Source of the DNA: Acidobacteriaceae bacterium
GTDB taxonomy: Bacteria > Acidobacteriota > Terriglobia > Terriglobales > Acidobacteriaceae
DNA length: 64,000 bases
Assembly: GCA_003139095.1 (NCBI GenBank)
Contig: PLHW01000062.1
Location: 124,001-188,000 of the forward strand
Direction: 5' to 3'
Under the pieces are notes generated by a model. The model did not search any database and was not told the origin of the DNA. It saw only the letters and a list, made by a program, of their open reading frames with translations. Below, piece by piece: positions 50,310-59,455 of this stretch. The translations under genes were made by a program, and so were the position numbers. Each line of letters opens with the position of its first letter. The first letter of the stretch is position 1.

Positions 50310-52172
50310 TTAGACGGAGGTGGACTGGTTGGAGCCGAGGGCCTCCAGAACATCGACAGCGGAGGTATAGCGGCCCAAAGGAGCGCTGATCTGAGCGCCT
50401 TGCACGCGGTCGCGGACGGCTCGCAGCATTTCGCGGGCGATGGCGACGCCCTCCTCGCGAGCGGCCTCGGGGGTGGTGACGCTGGTCATGCGATTGAGGA
50501 TTTCGTCGGGGATGGAGACGCGGAGCTCGTTTTTCATGAACTCGGCGTTGCGGGCGCTGGTTAGAGGCCAGATGCCGGCGATGACGGGAATGCGGCAATG
50601 CTCGATGCGGCGAAGAAAATTTTCCAGCAGCCGGAGGTCGAAGACAGGCTGGGTGACCACGTATTCCGCGCCCGCCTGAACTTTGTATTCGAAGCGCTTG
50701 ATCTCTTCGTCGAGATTGGGGAGGCCGGGATTGGCGCCCACGCCGATGACGAAGCTGGTGCCAATGCCGATGGGATGGCCGCCGATGTCGAGTCCGCAAT
50801 TTAGATTGTGGACGATGTTGACGAGGCCGATGGAGTCAACGTCGAAGACAGCGGTGGCGTCGGGATAGTTGCCCATTTTGGGCGGATCGCCGGTGATGCA
50901 GATTAGATTGTTGATGCCAGTGGCGGCGGCTCCCAGCAAGTCGGACTGAATGCCGAGCACGTTGCGATCGCGGCAAGTGTAGTGGAGGATGGCTTCAATG
51001 CCCACGGCTTGCTGCATGAGCACGGAGAGCGCCTGGTTGCTCATGCGGGCGGAGGCGCGCGGGCTGTCCGGGATGTTGACGGCATCGACGCCGACGGATT
51101 TGACGAACTTTGCGCCTTCAATCTCCTTCAGGATATTGATGCCCTTGGGGGGGACGATTTCGACCATGGTGACAAAGTCGCCGGCGGCGATTTTTGCGCC
51201 GAGGCGAGAGCGCTTGGCCAGGGCGGTACTGGCCGGAGCCGATGGGGCCGAGGCGGAATGCAGGACTTCAGAAATGGCGGCGCTGCCGCGGGCCTCCTGC
51301 ACGCGCAGGGACGACTTCATGGCGCGGATGTGGTCGGGCGTGGTGCCGCAGCATCCGCCGACGAGTTGCACGCCGGCGGCGACGAACTTGCGGGCATAGC
51401 TGGCCATGTATTCGGGCGAGCAAAGATAAATGTTGCGGCCCTCGACCGAGCGCGGCATGCCGGCGTTGGGCTGGGCGGCGAGGGGGAGGGAAGTGACGGC
51501 GCGCACGCGTTCGATGGCGTCGAGCATGGCGACTGGACCGACGCTACAGTTGATGCCGAGGACGTCTACGTTCCATTCCGTGAGGCGGGCGCCGAAGGTT
51601 TCAGGCTCGGAGCCGTCGAGACAATCTCCGTCTTCGTCGATGGTGACCTGGGCAATGATAGGAATGTTCGGAGCGACGTCGCGGCAGGCGAGGATGGCCT
51701 GGTGAATTTCTTCGAGGTAGCCGAAGGTTTCGAGCATGAGCAGGTCGACGCCGCCTTCGACGAGGGCGGCGGCCTGGGTGCGAAACGCGGCGCGGGCTTC
51801 TTCAAAAGAGGTTTTGCCGAGCGGTTCGATGCGAATGCCGAGCGGGCCGATGGAACCGGCGACCCAGACGTCGTAACTTTTGGCCGCCTCTTTGGCAATG
51901 CGTGCGCCGGCGATGTTGATGTCGCGCACCTGCTCGGCCAGGCTGTGGCGGGCGAGGCGAAAGCTGTTGGCGCCGAAGGTATTGGTCTCGATGATCTCGG
52001 CCCCGGCCTGGAGATATTCGTGGTGAATGCCGCGAATGAGTTCGGGCTGAGACAGATTGAGCTCGTCGTAGCAGCGGTTGATGAAGACACCCTTGGAGTA
52101 TAGGAGGGTGCCCATGGCGCCATCGCAAAGGATGGGCGCGCGCTGGAGACGATCGTGGAAGTTCTGGGGCAT
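50310..52172 (-). CDS. Bifunctional homocysteine S-methyltransferase / methylenetetrahydrofolate reductase
   Basis: 620 residues. N-terminal domain (to about 300) is a homocysteine methyltransferase: ILCDGAMGTLLYSKG near residue 14, ETNTFGANSFRL near 62, GINCSVGP near 204 and GGCCGTTPDHI near 272 with the zinc-binding Cys pair. The C-terminal domain (about 330-610) is MTHFR: FVTMVEIVPPKG near 337, PDSPRASARMSN, CRDRNVLGIQSDLLGA near 397, CITGDPPKMG and YVVTQPVFD near 511. The fusion is like B. subtilis YitJ: it makes 5-methyl-THF and moves the methyl to homocysteine. No SAM riboswitch was seen upstream. Confidence 0.95.
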   Translation of the reverse strand: MPQNFHDRLQRAPILCDGAMGTLLYSKGVFINRCYDELNLSQPELIRGIHHEYLQAGAEIIETNTFGANSFRLARHSLAEQVRDINIAGARIAKEAAKSYDVWVAGSIGPLGIRIEPLGKTSFEEARAAFRTQAAALVEGGVDLLMLETFGYLEEIHQAILACRDVAPNIPIIAQVTIDEDGDCLDGSEPETFGARLTEWNVDVLGINCSVGPVAMLDAIERVRAVTSLPLAAQPNAGMPRSVEGRNIYLCSPEYMASYARKFVAAGVQLVGGCCGTTPDHIRAMKSSLRVQEARGSAAISEVLHSASAPSAPASTALAKRSRLGAKIAAGDFVTMVEIVPPKGINILKEIEGAKFVKSVGVDAVNIPDSPRASARMSNQALSVLMQQAVGIEAILHYTCRDRNVLGIQSDLLGAAATGINNLICITGDPPKMGNYPDATAVFDVDSIGLVNIVHNLNCGLDIGGHPIGIGTSFVIGVGANPGLPNLDEEIKRFEYKVQAGAEYVVTQPVFDLRLLENFLRRIEHCRIPVIAGIWPLTSARNAEFMKNELRVSIPDEILNRMTSVTTPEAAREEGVAIAREMLRAVRDRVQGAQISAPLGRYTSAVDVLEALGSNQSTSV

Positions 52173-52330
52173 TGCAATGAGGATACAAGAAGGCGCTGGG
52201 TGTGCGCATCTTTTGGTTAGGGAATCATCGGGTTAGGGAGTCATCGCAACCTGCCTCTAGCCGTGCATGATCAGAATGGATTATTATTTCTGTGAGCACC
52301 GAATAAGGTGCTTAGGATGGGAGGGTAAGC

Positions 52331-52621
52331 GTGCTTAACATCACCAAAGATATTCAATCGCTGACAACGTTCCGCCGGCGGTCGGGCGACTTCATGAAAC
52401 AGCTTAAGAGGACCAAACGCCCGGTGGTGCTCACGGTAAATGGAAAGGCGGCGGCGGTAGTGCAGGATGCTAAAGCGTATCAGCGATTGCTCGACCTTGC
52501 CGCCGGGACCGATGCCGAGGAAGGCGTGCGGCAGGGCTTGGATGACGTAGCCCACGGACGCACCCGCCCGGCGAAAGAGGCTTTTGACGAGATTCGCCGC
52601 AAGCATGAAATACCTGGTTGA
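52331..52621 (+). CDS. Phd/YefM-family antitoxin
   Basis: 96 residues from GTG 52331 with GGGAGGG eight bases before it. LNITKDIQSLTTFRRRSGDF then MKQLKRTKRPVVLTVNGKAA near residue 23 is the Phd/YefM DNA-binding fold; VVQDAKAYQRLLDLAA follows, and the C-terminal tail EEGVRQGLDDVAHGRTRPAK is the usual disordered toxin-binding arm. Its stop lies 17 bases inside the toxin gene. Confidence 0.9.
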   Translation: MLNITKDIQSLTTFRRRSGDFMKQLKRTKRPVVLTVNGKAAAVVQDAKAYQRLLDLAAGTDAEEGVRQGLDDVAHGRTRPAKEAFDEIRRKHEIPG

Positions 52622-52931
52622 GTTCGCCGCTCGCGCCTTTCGCGATCTTGAAATCCTCTACTTGGAAAAGAACGCGGTGGAGTCGAGTGCTGCCGCTCGC
52701 TGGTACAACGGCTTGGAGCGGGCCGTGGATGCACTTGAGTCGTATCCGCATCGCTGTCCGGTTGCCCCCGAAGCTCGAAGTGCGAAGCGAAAGCTGCGAC
52801 ACCTGCTTTACGGCAAAAAGCCTCACGTTTACCGGGTCATTTATGAAGTAGACGAAGAGCGCCGAACAGTGTGGGTGCTGACGATTCGCCACGGCGCCAG
52901 GCGGAAGGTCAAGTCCGCCGATCTCGTCTAG
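52605..52931 (+). CDS. RelE/ParE-family toxin
   Basis: 108 residues from ATG 52605 (an alternative in-frame start lies seven codons upstream inside the antitoxin gene). KYLVEFAARAFRDLEILYLE at the N-terminus, RRCPVAPEARSAKRKL-like middle (HRCPVAPEAR), HLLYGKKPHVYRVIYEVDEE near 65 and VWVLTIRHGARR at the end are RelE/ParE features. The final HGAR segment is common in ParE-type toxins. It forms an operon with the Phd-like antitoxin. Confidence 0.9.
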   Translation: MKYLVEFAARAFRDLEILYLEKNAVESSAAARWYNGLERAVDALESYPHRCPVAPEARSAKRKLRHLLYGKKPHVYRVIYEVDEERRTVWVLTIRHGARRKVKSADLV

Positions 52932-52983
52932 GCCAAGTATTTCTTCCGATTGCGTGCCAGGCCAAAACGCTTTTTTTTGCCTT

Positions 52984-52992
52984 TGTTATAAT
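52984..52992 (+). promoter_or_regulatory. Extended -10 promoter of the lipoprotein gene
   Basis: TGTTATAAT (TG-N-TATAAT), perfect extended -10. The predicted start near 53000 rules out start codons before it and supports TTG 53044. Confidence 0.7.
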
Positions 52993-53043
52993 CCCTGTTC
53001 CTGCATCCAAGAGATTATTCCTGAGAAGGCTGGACTGGCTGGT

Positions 53044-54435
53044 TTGAGAAAATACCTGATTTCTGGATTTCTGCTGCTGTCCGTGTGCGCGCTGCTGCCG
53101 GGCTGCGGGGGCAGCAGTTCTTCCACTAGCACTCATACAAGCGGAATTGCGAACCGGGCGTTTATCTCGAATAGCGTGAGCTCGCCTACGTCCGTGGCTG
53201 GGCTTGTGATCGTGAACGCGCAGACGGATGTGCGGCCGCCCGGCGTAGCGCCGATCTCGGCCGGGAATACTCCGGGAATGATGGTGGTGACGCCGAACCG
53301 GGCCTACACGCTGGTGTTCAGCGGCACGAACACACAGAGTTCCGACAATCAATTCACCATTGTCAATAACACCGGGGAAACCACGGCGGGGCACGTCGCT
53401 TTGCCGGGCTACACGGAGAGTTTTGTGGCCTCGCCGGATAGTTCGACCGCGTATGTGGCTGTGCCGACCGCGACCGTGGAAGGACAATCGCCGGGGAACA
53501 TTGAGGTGGTTGGAGTCAGCACGGGCGCATTCACGGGCGAGATTGACATCCCGTCGGTGCACTACCTGGCCATCAACAACGGTGGCAACCGGCTGCTGGC
53601 ATTTACCGATGTGCCGGCGTCGCTCTATGGACAGAGTTGCGATCAGACCCCGGCATTTGTGTTTGTGGTGACGCCGAGCGATGTGGGAGTGACGCCGTGT
53701 CCGGCCACGCCGATTCCCGGATTTGACTATCCGGTGCAGGCCTACTTCAGCAGCGACGATACGACCGCGTACGTGCTGAATTGCGGACCGGAGTGCGGCG
53801 GCATGACGGCGAGCGTGCAGCCGCTGGATATGACGACGCCGATCCCGACTCCCGGGACAGCGGCGCCGGTGCCGGCGGCGACCGAAGCGTTGATCATTGG
53901 CTCGACCATGTACCTGGCGGGGACGCCATATTCCGGTGGCGCGCCATCGCAGCCCTGCACCGGGCAGACGACGGCGGCCAAGACGTGCGGGCTGCTGACG
54001 ATTTTCGATCTCGACAGCATGAGCATCGTCAACACTTCGCCGATCGTGATCACGGACGGGTATCACAACCGGATTGCGATGGGACCGAATGGACAGCTCT
54101 TCATCGGGGCGCGGACCTGTACGGAGATCGTGCCGCCGCTCAATCCGCCGCCTGGGACTGAGGTGCGCGGCTGCCTCTCCATTTACAACAGTTCGAGCGC
54201 CGCGGTCGGCAGCGCGGCGCCGGGCGGCGTGGTGATTCCTCCAGCCAACGGCGATGCCACGGGAATCCAGCCTATCAGCCAGCGCACGGTGGTTTATGTG
54301 GTGCAGGGGGGATCGCTCTCTGTCTACGACGCGACGATCGATGCGCTGGAATACAATCCCAACGATCCCAACAATCCGGGGCAGATCTTCGGGCTGATCG
54401 GGGATTTTGTCGACGTGAAGACGGTGGATTTCTAG
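53044..54435 (+). CDS. Lipoprotein with beta-propeller-like repeats
   Basis: 463 residues from TTG 53044, the first start after the predicted transcript start. Signal peptide ISGFLLLSVCALLPGC ends in a lipobox (LPGC), so Cys near residue 20 is lipidated. A Ser/Thr linker (GGSSSSTSTHTSG) leads to a repeated beta-rich fold with blocks such as AGLVIVNAQTD, RAYTLVFSGTNTQ, SSDNQFTIVNNTG and SFVASPDSSTAYVAVP, the look of a YVTN/NHL-type propeller. Three Cys pairs in the middle may form disulfides. Exact ligand unknown. Confidence 0.85.
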   Translation: MRKYLISGFLLLSVCALLPGCGGSSSSTSTHTSGIANRAFISNSVSSPTSVAGLVIVNAQTDVRPPGVAPISAGNTPGMMVVTPNRAYTLVFSGTNTQSSDNQFTIVNNTGETTAGHVALPGYTESFVASPDSSTAYVAVPTATVEGQSPGNIEVVGVSTGAFTGEIDIPSVHYLAINNGGNRLLAFTDVPASLYGQSCDQTPAFVFVVTPSDVGVTPCPATPIPGFDYPVQAYFSSDDTTAYVLNCGPECGGMTASVQPLDMTTPIPTPGTAAPVPAATEALIIGSTMYLAGTPYSGGAPSQPCTGQTTAAKTCGLLTIFDLDSMSIVNTSPIVITDGYHNRIAMGPNGQLFIGARTCTEIVPPLNPPPGTEVRGCLSIYNSSSAAVGSAAPGGVVIPPANGDATGIQPISQRTVVYVVQGGSLSVYDATIDALEYNPNDPNNPGQIFGLIGDFVDVKTVDF

Positions 54436-54501
54436 CTGGGCTGCAATCGCGTAGCGAAGTGCGGCGGCTGAGACGTTGACGCATTAACTAGTCCGCAAAA
54501 C

Positions 54502-55311
54502 TCACTCCTGATCAAATGGCTTTGGCGGCAGCAGCAACTGAATTCCGAAATAGCCGATGAAGGATGGCTGGTTGCTGCGAGCCGGCTCGAAGCCACGTCC
54601 GGCCATGAACAGCAGGATGAGAGGCGGATGGAGTTTGTAGCGCCCGCCGACGTCGAAGGTTGGCTGAGCGTAGCTGGGGCGCCAGGTTCCGGCGGCGTAG
54701 AACTCGGAATCGAGCTCCAGCTTTTTCGTGAGGTCGCGGCCGACGACGAGGCCGGTCAGCCAGCCGTCATAGCCCAAATGCACGAATTGGTAGCCGGCTT
54801 CCAGGTCGACATGGACGCGGCCGACTTTTTTGGTGAACTCGAGGGGAAGGATCAGGCTGGCTCCAGGCGGAGTGATATCGCGGCGGACGGCGTGATTGGG
54901 ATTGTTGACGGAAAGTTGCGGGAAGATCGAGAACGCCATGCGGTCTTCGCCGCTGTCGTAGAAGCGCCACTTGACTCCGAGTTGATCCTGCTCCAATCCG
55001 TACTTCACGGGCCGATCGGGGTTGTGCACGCGCAGCCAGGCACTCTCATAGGTGAGCTGAATGCGATCTCCGAGGCCGAAGTTGATGTCCACGTCAGGCG
55101 TGTGGCTGATGGACTGGCCGCGGTAGAGGAACGGCATGTAGCCAAAATTAATCTCCCAGTTCTTATTGCCGGGAGTGCCGGGATCGTTCGTATAGTAGGG
55201 TGGTCCACCTTGGCCGAGCGAGGTGGCCGAGGCCGCAAGCAAAAGCAAACAGCACAGGATTGTCGAACGCAGAGAGAATTTGGCCTGGCTGCACTCGAAG
55301 TTGTCAGCCAT
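54502..55311 (-). CDS. Exported outer-membrane beta-barrel protein
   Basis: 269 residues from ATG 55309-55311. Residues 8-37 form a signal peptide (LRSTILCCLLLLAASATSLG). The mature part is beta-rich: NWEINFGYMPFLYRGQS, DINFGLGDRIQLTYESAW, GVKWRFYDSGEDRMAFSIFP, DLEAGYQFVHLGYDGW, and the last strands end in FIGYFGIQLLLPP. The pattern fits the phenol-degradation MetA-type 'transporter' barrels often seen in Proteobacteria and Acidobacteriota. Substrate unknown. It faces the lipoprotein gene. Confidence 0.75.
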   Translation of the reverse strand: MADNFECSQAKFSLRSTILCCLLLLAASATSLGQGGPPYYTNDPGTPGNKNWEINFGYMPFLYRGQSISHTPDVDINFGLGDRIQLTYESAWLRVHNPDRPVKYGLEQDQLGVKWRFYDSGEDRMAFSIFPQLSVNNPNHAVRRDITPPGASLILPLEFTKKVGRVHVDLEAGYQFVHLGYDGWLTGLVVGRDLTKKLELDSEFYAAGTWRPSYAQPTFDVGGRYKLHPPLILLFMAGRGFEPARSNQPSFIGYFGIQLLLPPKPFDQE

Positions 55312-55418
55312 CGATGACCGCGATCCGAATTGGCGGGATCTCCTCAACCCATATCGAAAATAACACGAGCCAGCGCGTCGTTCGGCGATTCCGGGGGACG
55401 GTTGGGGAGGCGTTGCGT

Positions 55419-56774
55419 TTACACGACGCCGGCGCGAATGGTTGGCGGGTTCGCGTTTGCGGCTCGCGGGCGGCCGACAATGGCGCCGAGCACAATCCAG
55501 ATGCCGAAGGCCAGCCACTCCCAGTTGGAAAAATGCCCGGGAACGAAGGGGAGGAACTTCATCAGGATCATTGCCAGGCCGACGCATGCGCCGAGCAGCG
55601 CGATCAGGTAATCCCGCAGCGTGGGCTTGGTCAATAAGAATGCTAGGCACACGGCGAACCAGCCGATGGCCGAGGCGACCGATCCGACTTCGGAGATCGG
55701 AACCAGAATCGCGCTGCCGAGAAACATAAATAAGCCGGTAGCGATGCCGAGGGCGAGGACGGCCGCGCCGGGCGTGCGGTTTTGCGGATGCACGGCGGCT
55801 AGACGATCGTCGAGCAGGCCGCGGCGCGACATGGCGAAGAGCAAACGCGTGGCGGCGACGAAGTTTCCGTTGAACACTTTGAAGAGCGAGAGTATTGCCG
55901 TGGACAGGATGATGCTGACGATCCAGCGTGAGCCGACTGCGTACTGGAAGGCGGCGGCCGTCATAAAGGGAGTGCCGGTCAGTTGCCGCCAGGGCGCGAC
56001 GAATCCCACCGCCGCAACCACCACCACATAAAAGAGGAAGCCAACGACGATGGCGGTGAAGATGACGCGAGAGAAGCCGACGGCGCGAAATTCGGGACTG
56101 GCTTCTTCCGCGGCCTTGGTCACGGATTCGAAGCCGTTCATGAAATACGGCACGACCTGAAGAACGAGCAAAATCGAAACCCAGGGTGCGTGCGTGAAGA
56201 GAGGCGGAAAGTTCGAGGGCGATCCGCGGGCGGCGCCGCAGACAATGAAGATAACGAAGAGTGCGAGTGTGCCGAACGTAGTCCAGTTTTGAAACGTGGC
56301 GCTGAGGCGGATGCCGCGATAGTTGACGGTGGTGACGAGCGCGGTGAGGCCGAGGCCGATGGCGAGATGGGGCAGGTAGACGGGCTTATCGGCGACGCGG
56401 TAAAGTTCGATGCGATTGAGCCATGGGAAGACGAAGCCGGCGAGACGGCCGACGGCGACGGCCTCCCACGGGCAGACGATGAAATAGGCGAGCACCATCA
56501 TCCAGCCGGTGAAGAAGCTGACGGGGCGCGCGAAAACCTTGGCTGTGTAGGCCACTTCGCCCGAGGCATCGGGCATGGCCATGACCCATTTGCCGTAGAC
56601 GAAGCCGACGGGCAGAAGAAGAATGCCGCCGATGGCGAAGCCGAGAATGCCGCCGAGCGGCCCGCCGCGGAGAAGCCAGTCGTCCATGACGACGAGCCAG
56701 CCGACGCCGACCATGGTTCCCCAGCCAAGAGAGAAGTAGTCGGTGATGCCGAGTTTGCGGGCGAGGCGGGTCAT
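55419..56774 (-). CDS. APC-superfamily amino acid permease
   Basis: 451 residues, about 12 membrane segments. First helix [19 protein letters not shown] near residue 12 carries the G-rich substrate motif (GxxxGxGW); [20 protein letters not shown] near 72 is the conserved helix 2-3 part; [17 protein letters not shown] near 220 is the characteristic EE-P loop of APC carriers. The carrier probably takes up amino acids or amines by proton symport. Its promoter region is shared with proS, transcribed the other way. Confidence 0.88.
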   Translation of the reverse strand: MTRLARKLGITDYFSLGWGTMVGVGWLVVMDDWLLRGGPLGGILGFAIGGILLLPVGFVYGKWVMAMPDASGEVAYTAKVFARPVSFFTGWMMVLAYFIVCPWEAVAVGRLAGFVFPWLNRIELYRVADKPVYLPHLAIGLGLTALVTTVNYRGIRLSATFQNWTTFGTLALFVIFIVCGAARGSPSNFPPLFTHAPWVSILLVLQVVPYFMNGFESVTKAAEEASPEFRAVGFSRVIFTAIVVGFLFYVVVVAAVGFVAPWRQLTGTPFMTAAAFQYAVGSRWIVSIILSTAILSLFKVFNGNFVAATRLLFAMSRRGLLDDRLAAVHPQNRTPGAAVLALGIATGLFMFLGSAILVPISEVGSVASAIGWFAVCLAFLLTKPTLRDYLIALLGACVGLAMILMKFLPFVPGHFSNWEWLAFGIWIVLGAIVGRPRAANANPPTIRAGVV

Positions 56775-56985
56775 TTACGGACTCGTGCGCGGGTCTGTGG
56801 ATGCAGCCGGATCGAAATCGCAACAACATAAGAACGGGGATGAAGCCGGCCAGTCCACCAATCCTCGAACCGGCAGATTGTACATCTCGCCGCCAAAGTC
56901 TCCGCGTCTATCTGTCCCATCTCGCCAATCCGCGCTCTGGCATCATTTACAATCGAGCATTCGCTTACTCACAGGAAGCTTAACT

Positions 56986-58815
56986 ATGCTCCGAACTATG
57001 CACCGCTGGTCTGAAGTTTTTATTCCTACATTGCGCGAGGCTCCGGCTGATGCCGAGGTTGCGAGCCACAAGTTGCTGGTGCGTGCTGGATACATCCGGC
57101 AACTGGGCGCGGGCATTTATTCGTTTTTATTTCTCGGCAACCGCGCGAGCCAGAAGATTATAAGAATTGTCCGCGAGGAGATGGACAAGATTGGGCAAGA
57201 GTTCTACCTGCCGGCGCTGAATCCGCGCGACATTTGGGAAGAGAGCGGACGCTGGGCGGTCATTGGCGAGAGCATGTTTCGCCTGAAGGACCGCAAAGGC
57301 GCCGACCTTTGCCTGGGCTTTACGCACGAAGAGATCATGACCGACATCGCGCGCAAGGAGTTGCGCAGCTACAAGCAACTGCCGCAAATCTGGTACCAGA
57401 TTCAAACGAAATTTCGCGACGAGCCGCGGCCGAAGTCGGGGCTGTTGCGCGTGCGGCAGTTCACGATGAAAGACGCGTACTCGTTTGACATGGATGCGGC
57501 GGGGCTCGACGTGTCGTATCAGAAACACTACGAGACCTATTGCCGAATTTTTGACCGTTGCGGGTTGAAGTACGTGGTGATCGATGCGCACTCGGGGGCG
57601 ATGGGCGGGACGAAGTCGCAGGAATTTATGGTGCGGACGCCGGCCGGCGAAGACCAGGTGGTGAGCTGCGAGGCCTGCGGATACGCGGCGAACATGGAGA
57701 AGGCAACGTCGAAGGTTGCTCCGGTAGAGGATTTGCAACCCGAGGGCGACGGCAAGCCGCTGCTGATTCATACGCCGGGGAAGGGCGCGATTGCCGACGT
57801 GGCGGCGTTCTTGGGAATTGCCGCCGAGCAGGACATCAAGACGGTAGCGTACATGGCGCAGAGTCCGGGCGCAGCGGGAAAGACCGGCGCGGGCAAGACG
57901 CTGGAGCAGCCCGTGATCGTGTTTTTGCGCGGCGACCACAGCGTGAATGAGACCAAGCTGCTGACGCTGGTGAAGGCGGCGAATGTGCGTCCGATGCAGG
58001 CGGAGGAAGTGGAGAAATATTTTCAGGGACCGGGGGGATTTATCGGGCCGATCGGGCTGGCGGTGCGCCCAAAGGAATTGCTGGGTGAGTGGGACGCAAA
58101 GAAATGGCCGGCGGACGATCGGGCGGCGACGGTAGTGCTCGATGAAGGATTGCTAGGGCGCGTCAACATGATCTGCGGCGCGAATAAGCTCGACTATCAC
58201 CTGAAAAACGTGACGCCGGGCAAGGATTTTGAGTACACGATTGCCGCCGACATCCGCAGCGTGAACGCGGGAGAAGGCTGCCCGCAGTGCGGTGCCGCGC
58301 TCGGCATCGATACGGCGGTCGAGATCGGGCACATTTTCAAGCTCGGCTACAAGTATTCGGAGTCGATGGGCGCGCGTGTGCTTGACCGCAACGGCAAAGA
58401 GGTGGCGCCGATCATGGGGAGCTACGGGATTGGGATCGAACGCATACTGACGGCGGCCATCGAGCAGTCGAACGATGCGAACGGGTTCTGGCTCGCACCT
58501 TCGATCGCGCCTTTTGATGTGGTGGTGGTTTCGACCAACAGCGGAGACGAGAAGATTCGGACGGTTGCCGAGGACATCGCCAAGGGGCTGGAGGGAGCGG
58601 GGCTGGACGTTTTGCTGGACGACCGGGATGAGCGCCCCGGAGTGAAGTTCAAGGACGCGGACTTGATAGGGATCCCCTTTAGAATCAATGTGGGAAAGAA
58701 GGTTACCGAAGATTTGGTGGAAGTCGTTCGCCGCTCGACTCTGGCTCGGGAGGACGTTAAGATTTCAGCAATCACCGAGCATTTGAGCGCGCTGGTACGC
58801 GAAAACGCGGGCTAG
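56986..58815 (+). CDS. proS: Prolyl-tRNA synthetase
   Basis: 609 residues from ATG 56986; a second ATG four codons later is also possible. Bacterial-type Pro[22 protein letters not shown] near residue 15, class II motif 1-2 region [14 protein letters not shown] and [20 protein letters not shown] near 146, [17 protein letters not shown], editing (INS) domain about 225-395 with [10 protein letters not shown] near 312, motif 3 [17 protein letters not shown] near 478, and anticodon-binding domain to the end. Charges tRNA-Pro and edits Ala. Confidence 0.97.
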   Translation: MLRTMHRWSEVFIPTLREAPADAEVASHKLLVRAGYIRQLGAGIYSFLFLGNRASQKIIRIVREEMDKIGQEFYLPALNPRDIWEESGRWAVIGESMFRLKDRKGADLCLGFTHEEIMTDIARKELRSYKQLPQIWYQIQTKFRDEPRPKSGLLRVRQFTMKDAYSFDMDAAGLDVSYQKHYETYCRIFDRCGLKYVVIDAHSGAMGGTKSQEFMVRTPAGEDQVVSCEACGYAANMEKATSKVAPVEDLQPEGDGKPLLIHTPGKGAIADVAAFLGIAAEQDIKTVAYMAQSPGAAGKTGAGKTLEQPVIVFLRGDHSVNETKLLTLVKAANVRPMQAEEVEKYFQGPGGFIGPIGLAVRPKELLGEWDAKKWPADDRAATVVLDEGLLGRVNMICGANKLDYHLKNVTPGKDFEYTIAADIRSVNAGEGCPQCGAALGIDTAVEIGHIFKLGYKYSESMGARVLDRNGKEVAPIMGSYGIGIERILTAAIEQSNDANGFWLAPSIAPFDVVVVSTNSGDEKIRTVAEDIAKGLEGAGLDVLLDDRDERPGVKFKDADLIGIPFRINVGKKVTEDLVEVVRRSTLAREDVKISAITEHLSALVRENAG

Positions 58816-58840
58816 CGCGCAGGCAACGGGCGAGCGACTT

Positions 58841-59197
58841 ATGGAGACAATTAAACTGGGTCTGGGCGTCACGATCATCCTGGCGATGGCCCTTTTGGGA
58901 TACAAACTGGTCCCGCCATATTTTTCCAACTACCAGTTTGAAGATGCGATCAAGAACGATGCGGTGCAAGGGACCTACAGCAATCGGTCGGTAGAGGACA
59001 TTCGCGCGGCGGTGGTTAAACAGGCCCAGGAGTTCGATATATCGCTGACCCCGCAGCAAGTCCACGTCGTGCGGACCGGCGGCTTTGGAACCGGCGTGCT
59101 GCAAATTGACGCCGAATATAGCATTCCGGTGGAACTGCCCGGTTATTCGACTTCTCTCAGCTTCCATCCTTCGACGGAGAACAAGGGAGTATATTAG
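58841..59197 (+). CDS. DUF4845-like membrane-anchored protein
   Basis: 118 residues. One N-terminal membrane span (LGLGVTIILAMALLGYKLVP) followed by a small soluble domain: YFSNYQFEDAIKNDAVQG near 27, IRAAVVKQAQEFDI, GGFGTGVLQIDAEYSIPVEL and LPGYSTSLSFHPS. The pattern is that of DUF4845 proteins, exported or membrane-bound with unknown role. It lies 25 bases after proS and could be co-transcribed. Confidence 0.8.
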   Translation: METIKLGLGVTIILAMALLGYKLVPPYFSNYQFEDAIKNDAVQGTYSNRSVEDIRAAVVKQAQEFDISLTPQQVHVVRTGGFGTGVLQIDAEYSIPVELPGYSTSLSFHPSTENKGVY

Positions 59198-59455
59198 GGC
59201 AGCTTCGAGCCGCGAGCTTGGAGCTTAGAACCGCGCTGCTTTAAAGCCTTGCCTGCGCGTCTTCGGTTTCGATCTTTTCGTCCCTAAACTGCAATCGCTT
59301 CCACTCTTCACTCTGCCACACGGCTGTGTCTCGTCGCCCACGCATCTAAATCTCATGGCACACGGCTCTGATTTAGAATCAGTAACGTATCCCCGTATCT
59401 CTGGGCCGCGGTTTCGGACCGGGAATTGCTCTGGAGCTGGGAGCCACCTTAATCC

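Noticed and set aside
50982-52103. 373-codon frame opposite the methyltransferase/MTHFR fusion
   Set aside because: Compositional shadow of a well-supported gene.
52173-52330. SAM or cobalamin riboswitch upstream of the methyltransferase/MTHFR fusion
   Set aside because: No conserved core and the gap holds only AATCATCGGGTTAGGG-like filler.
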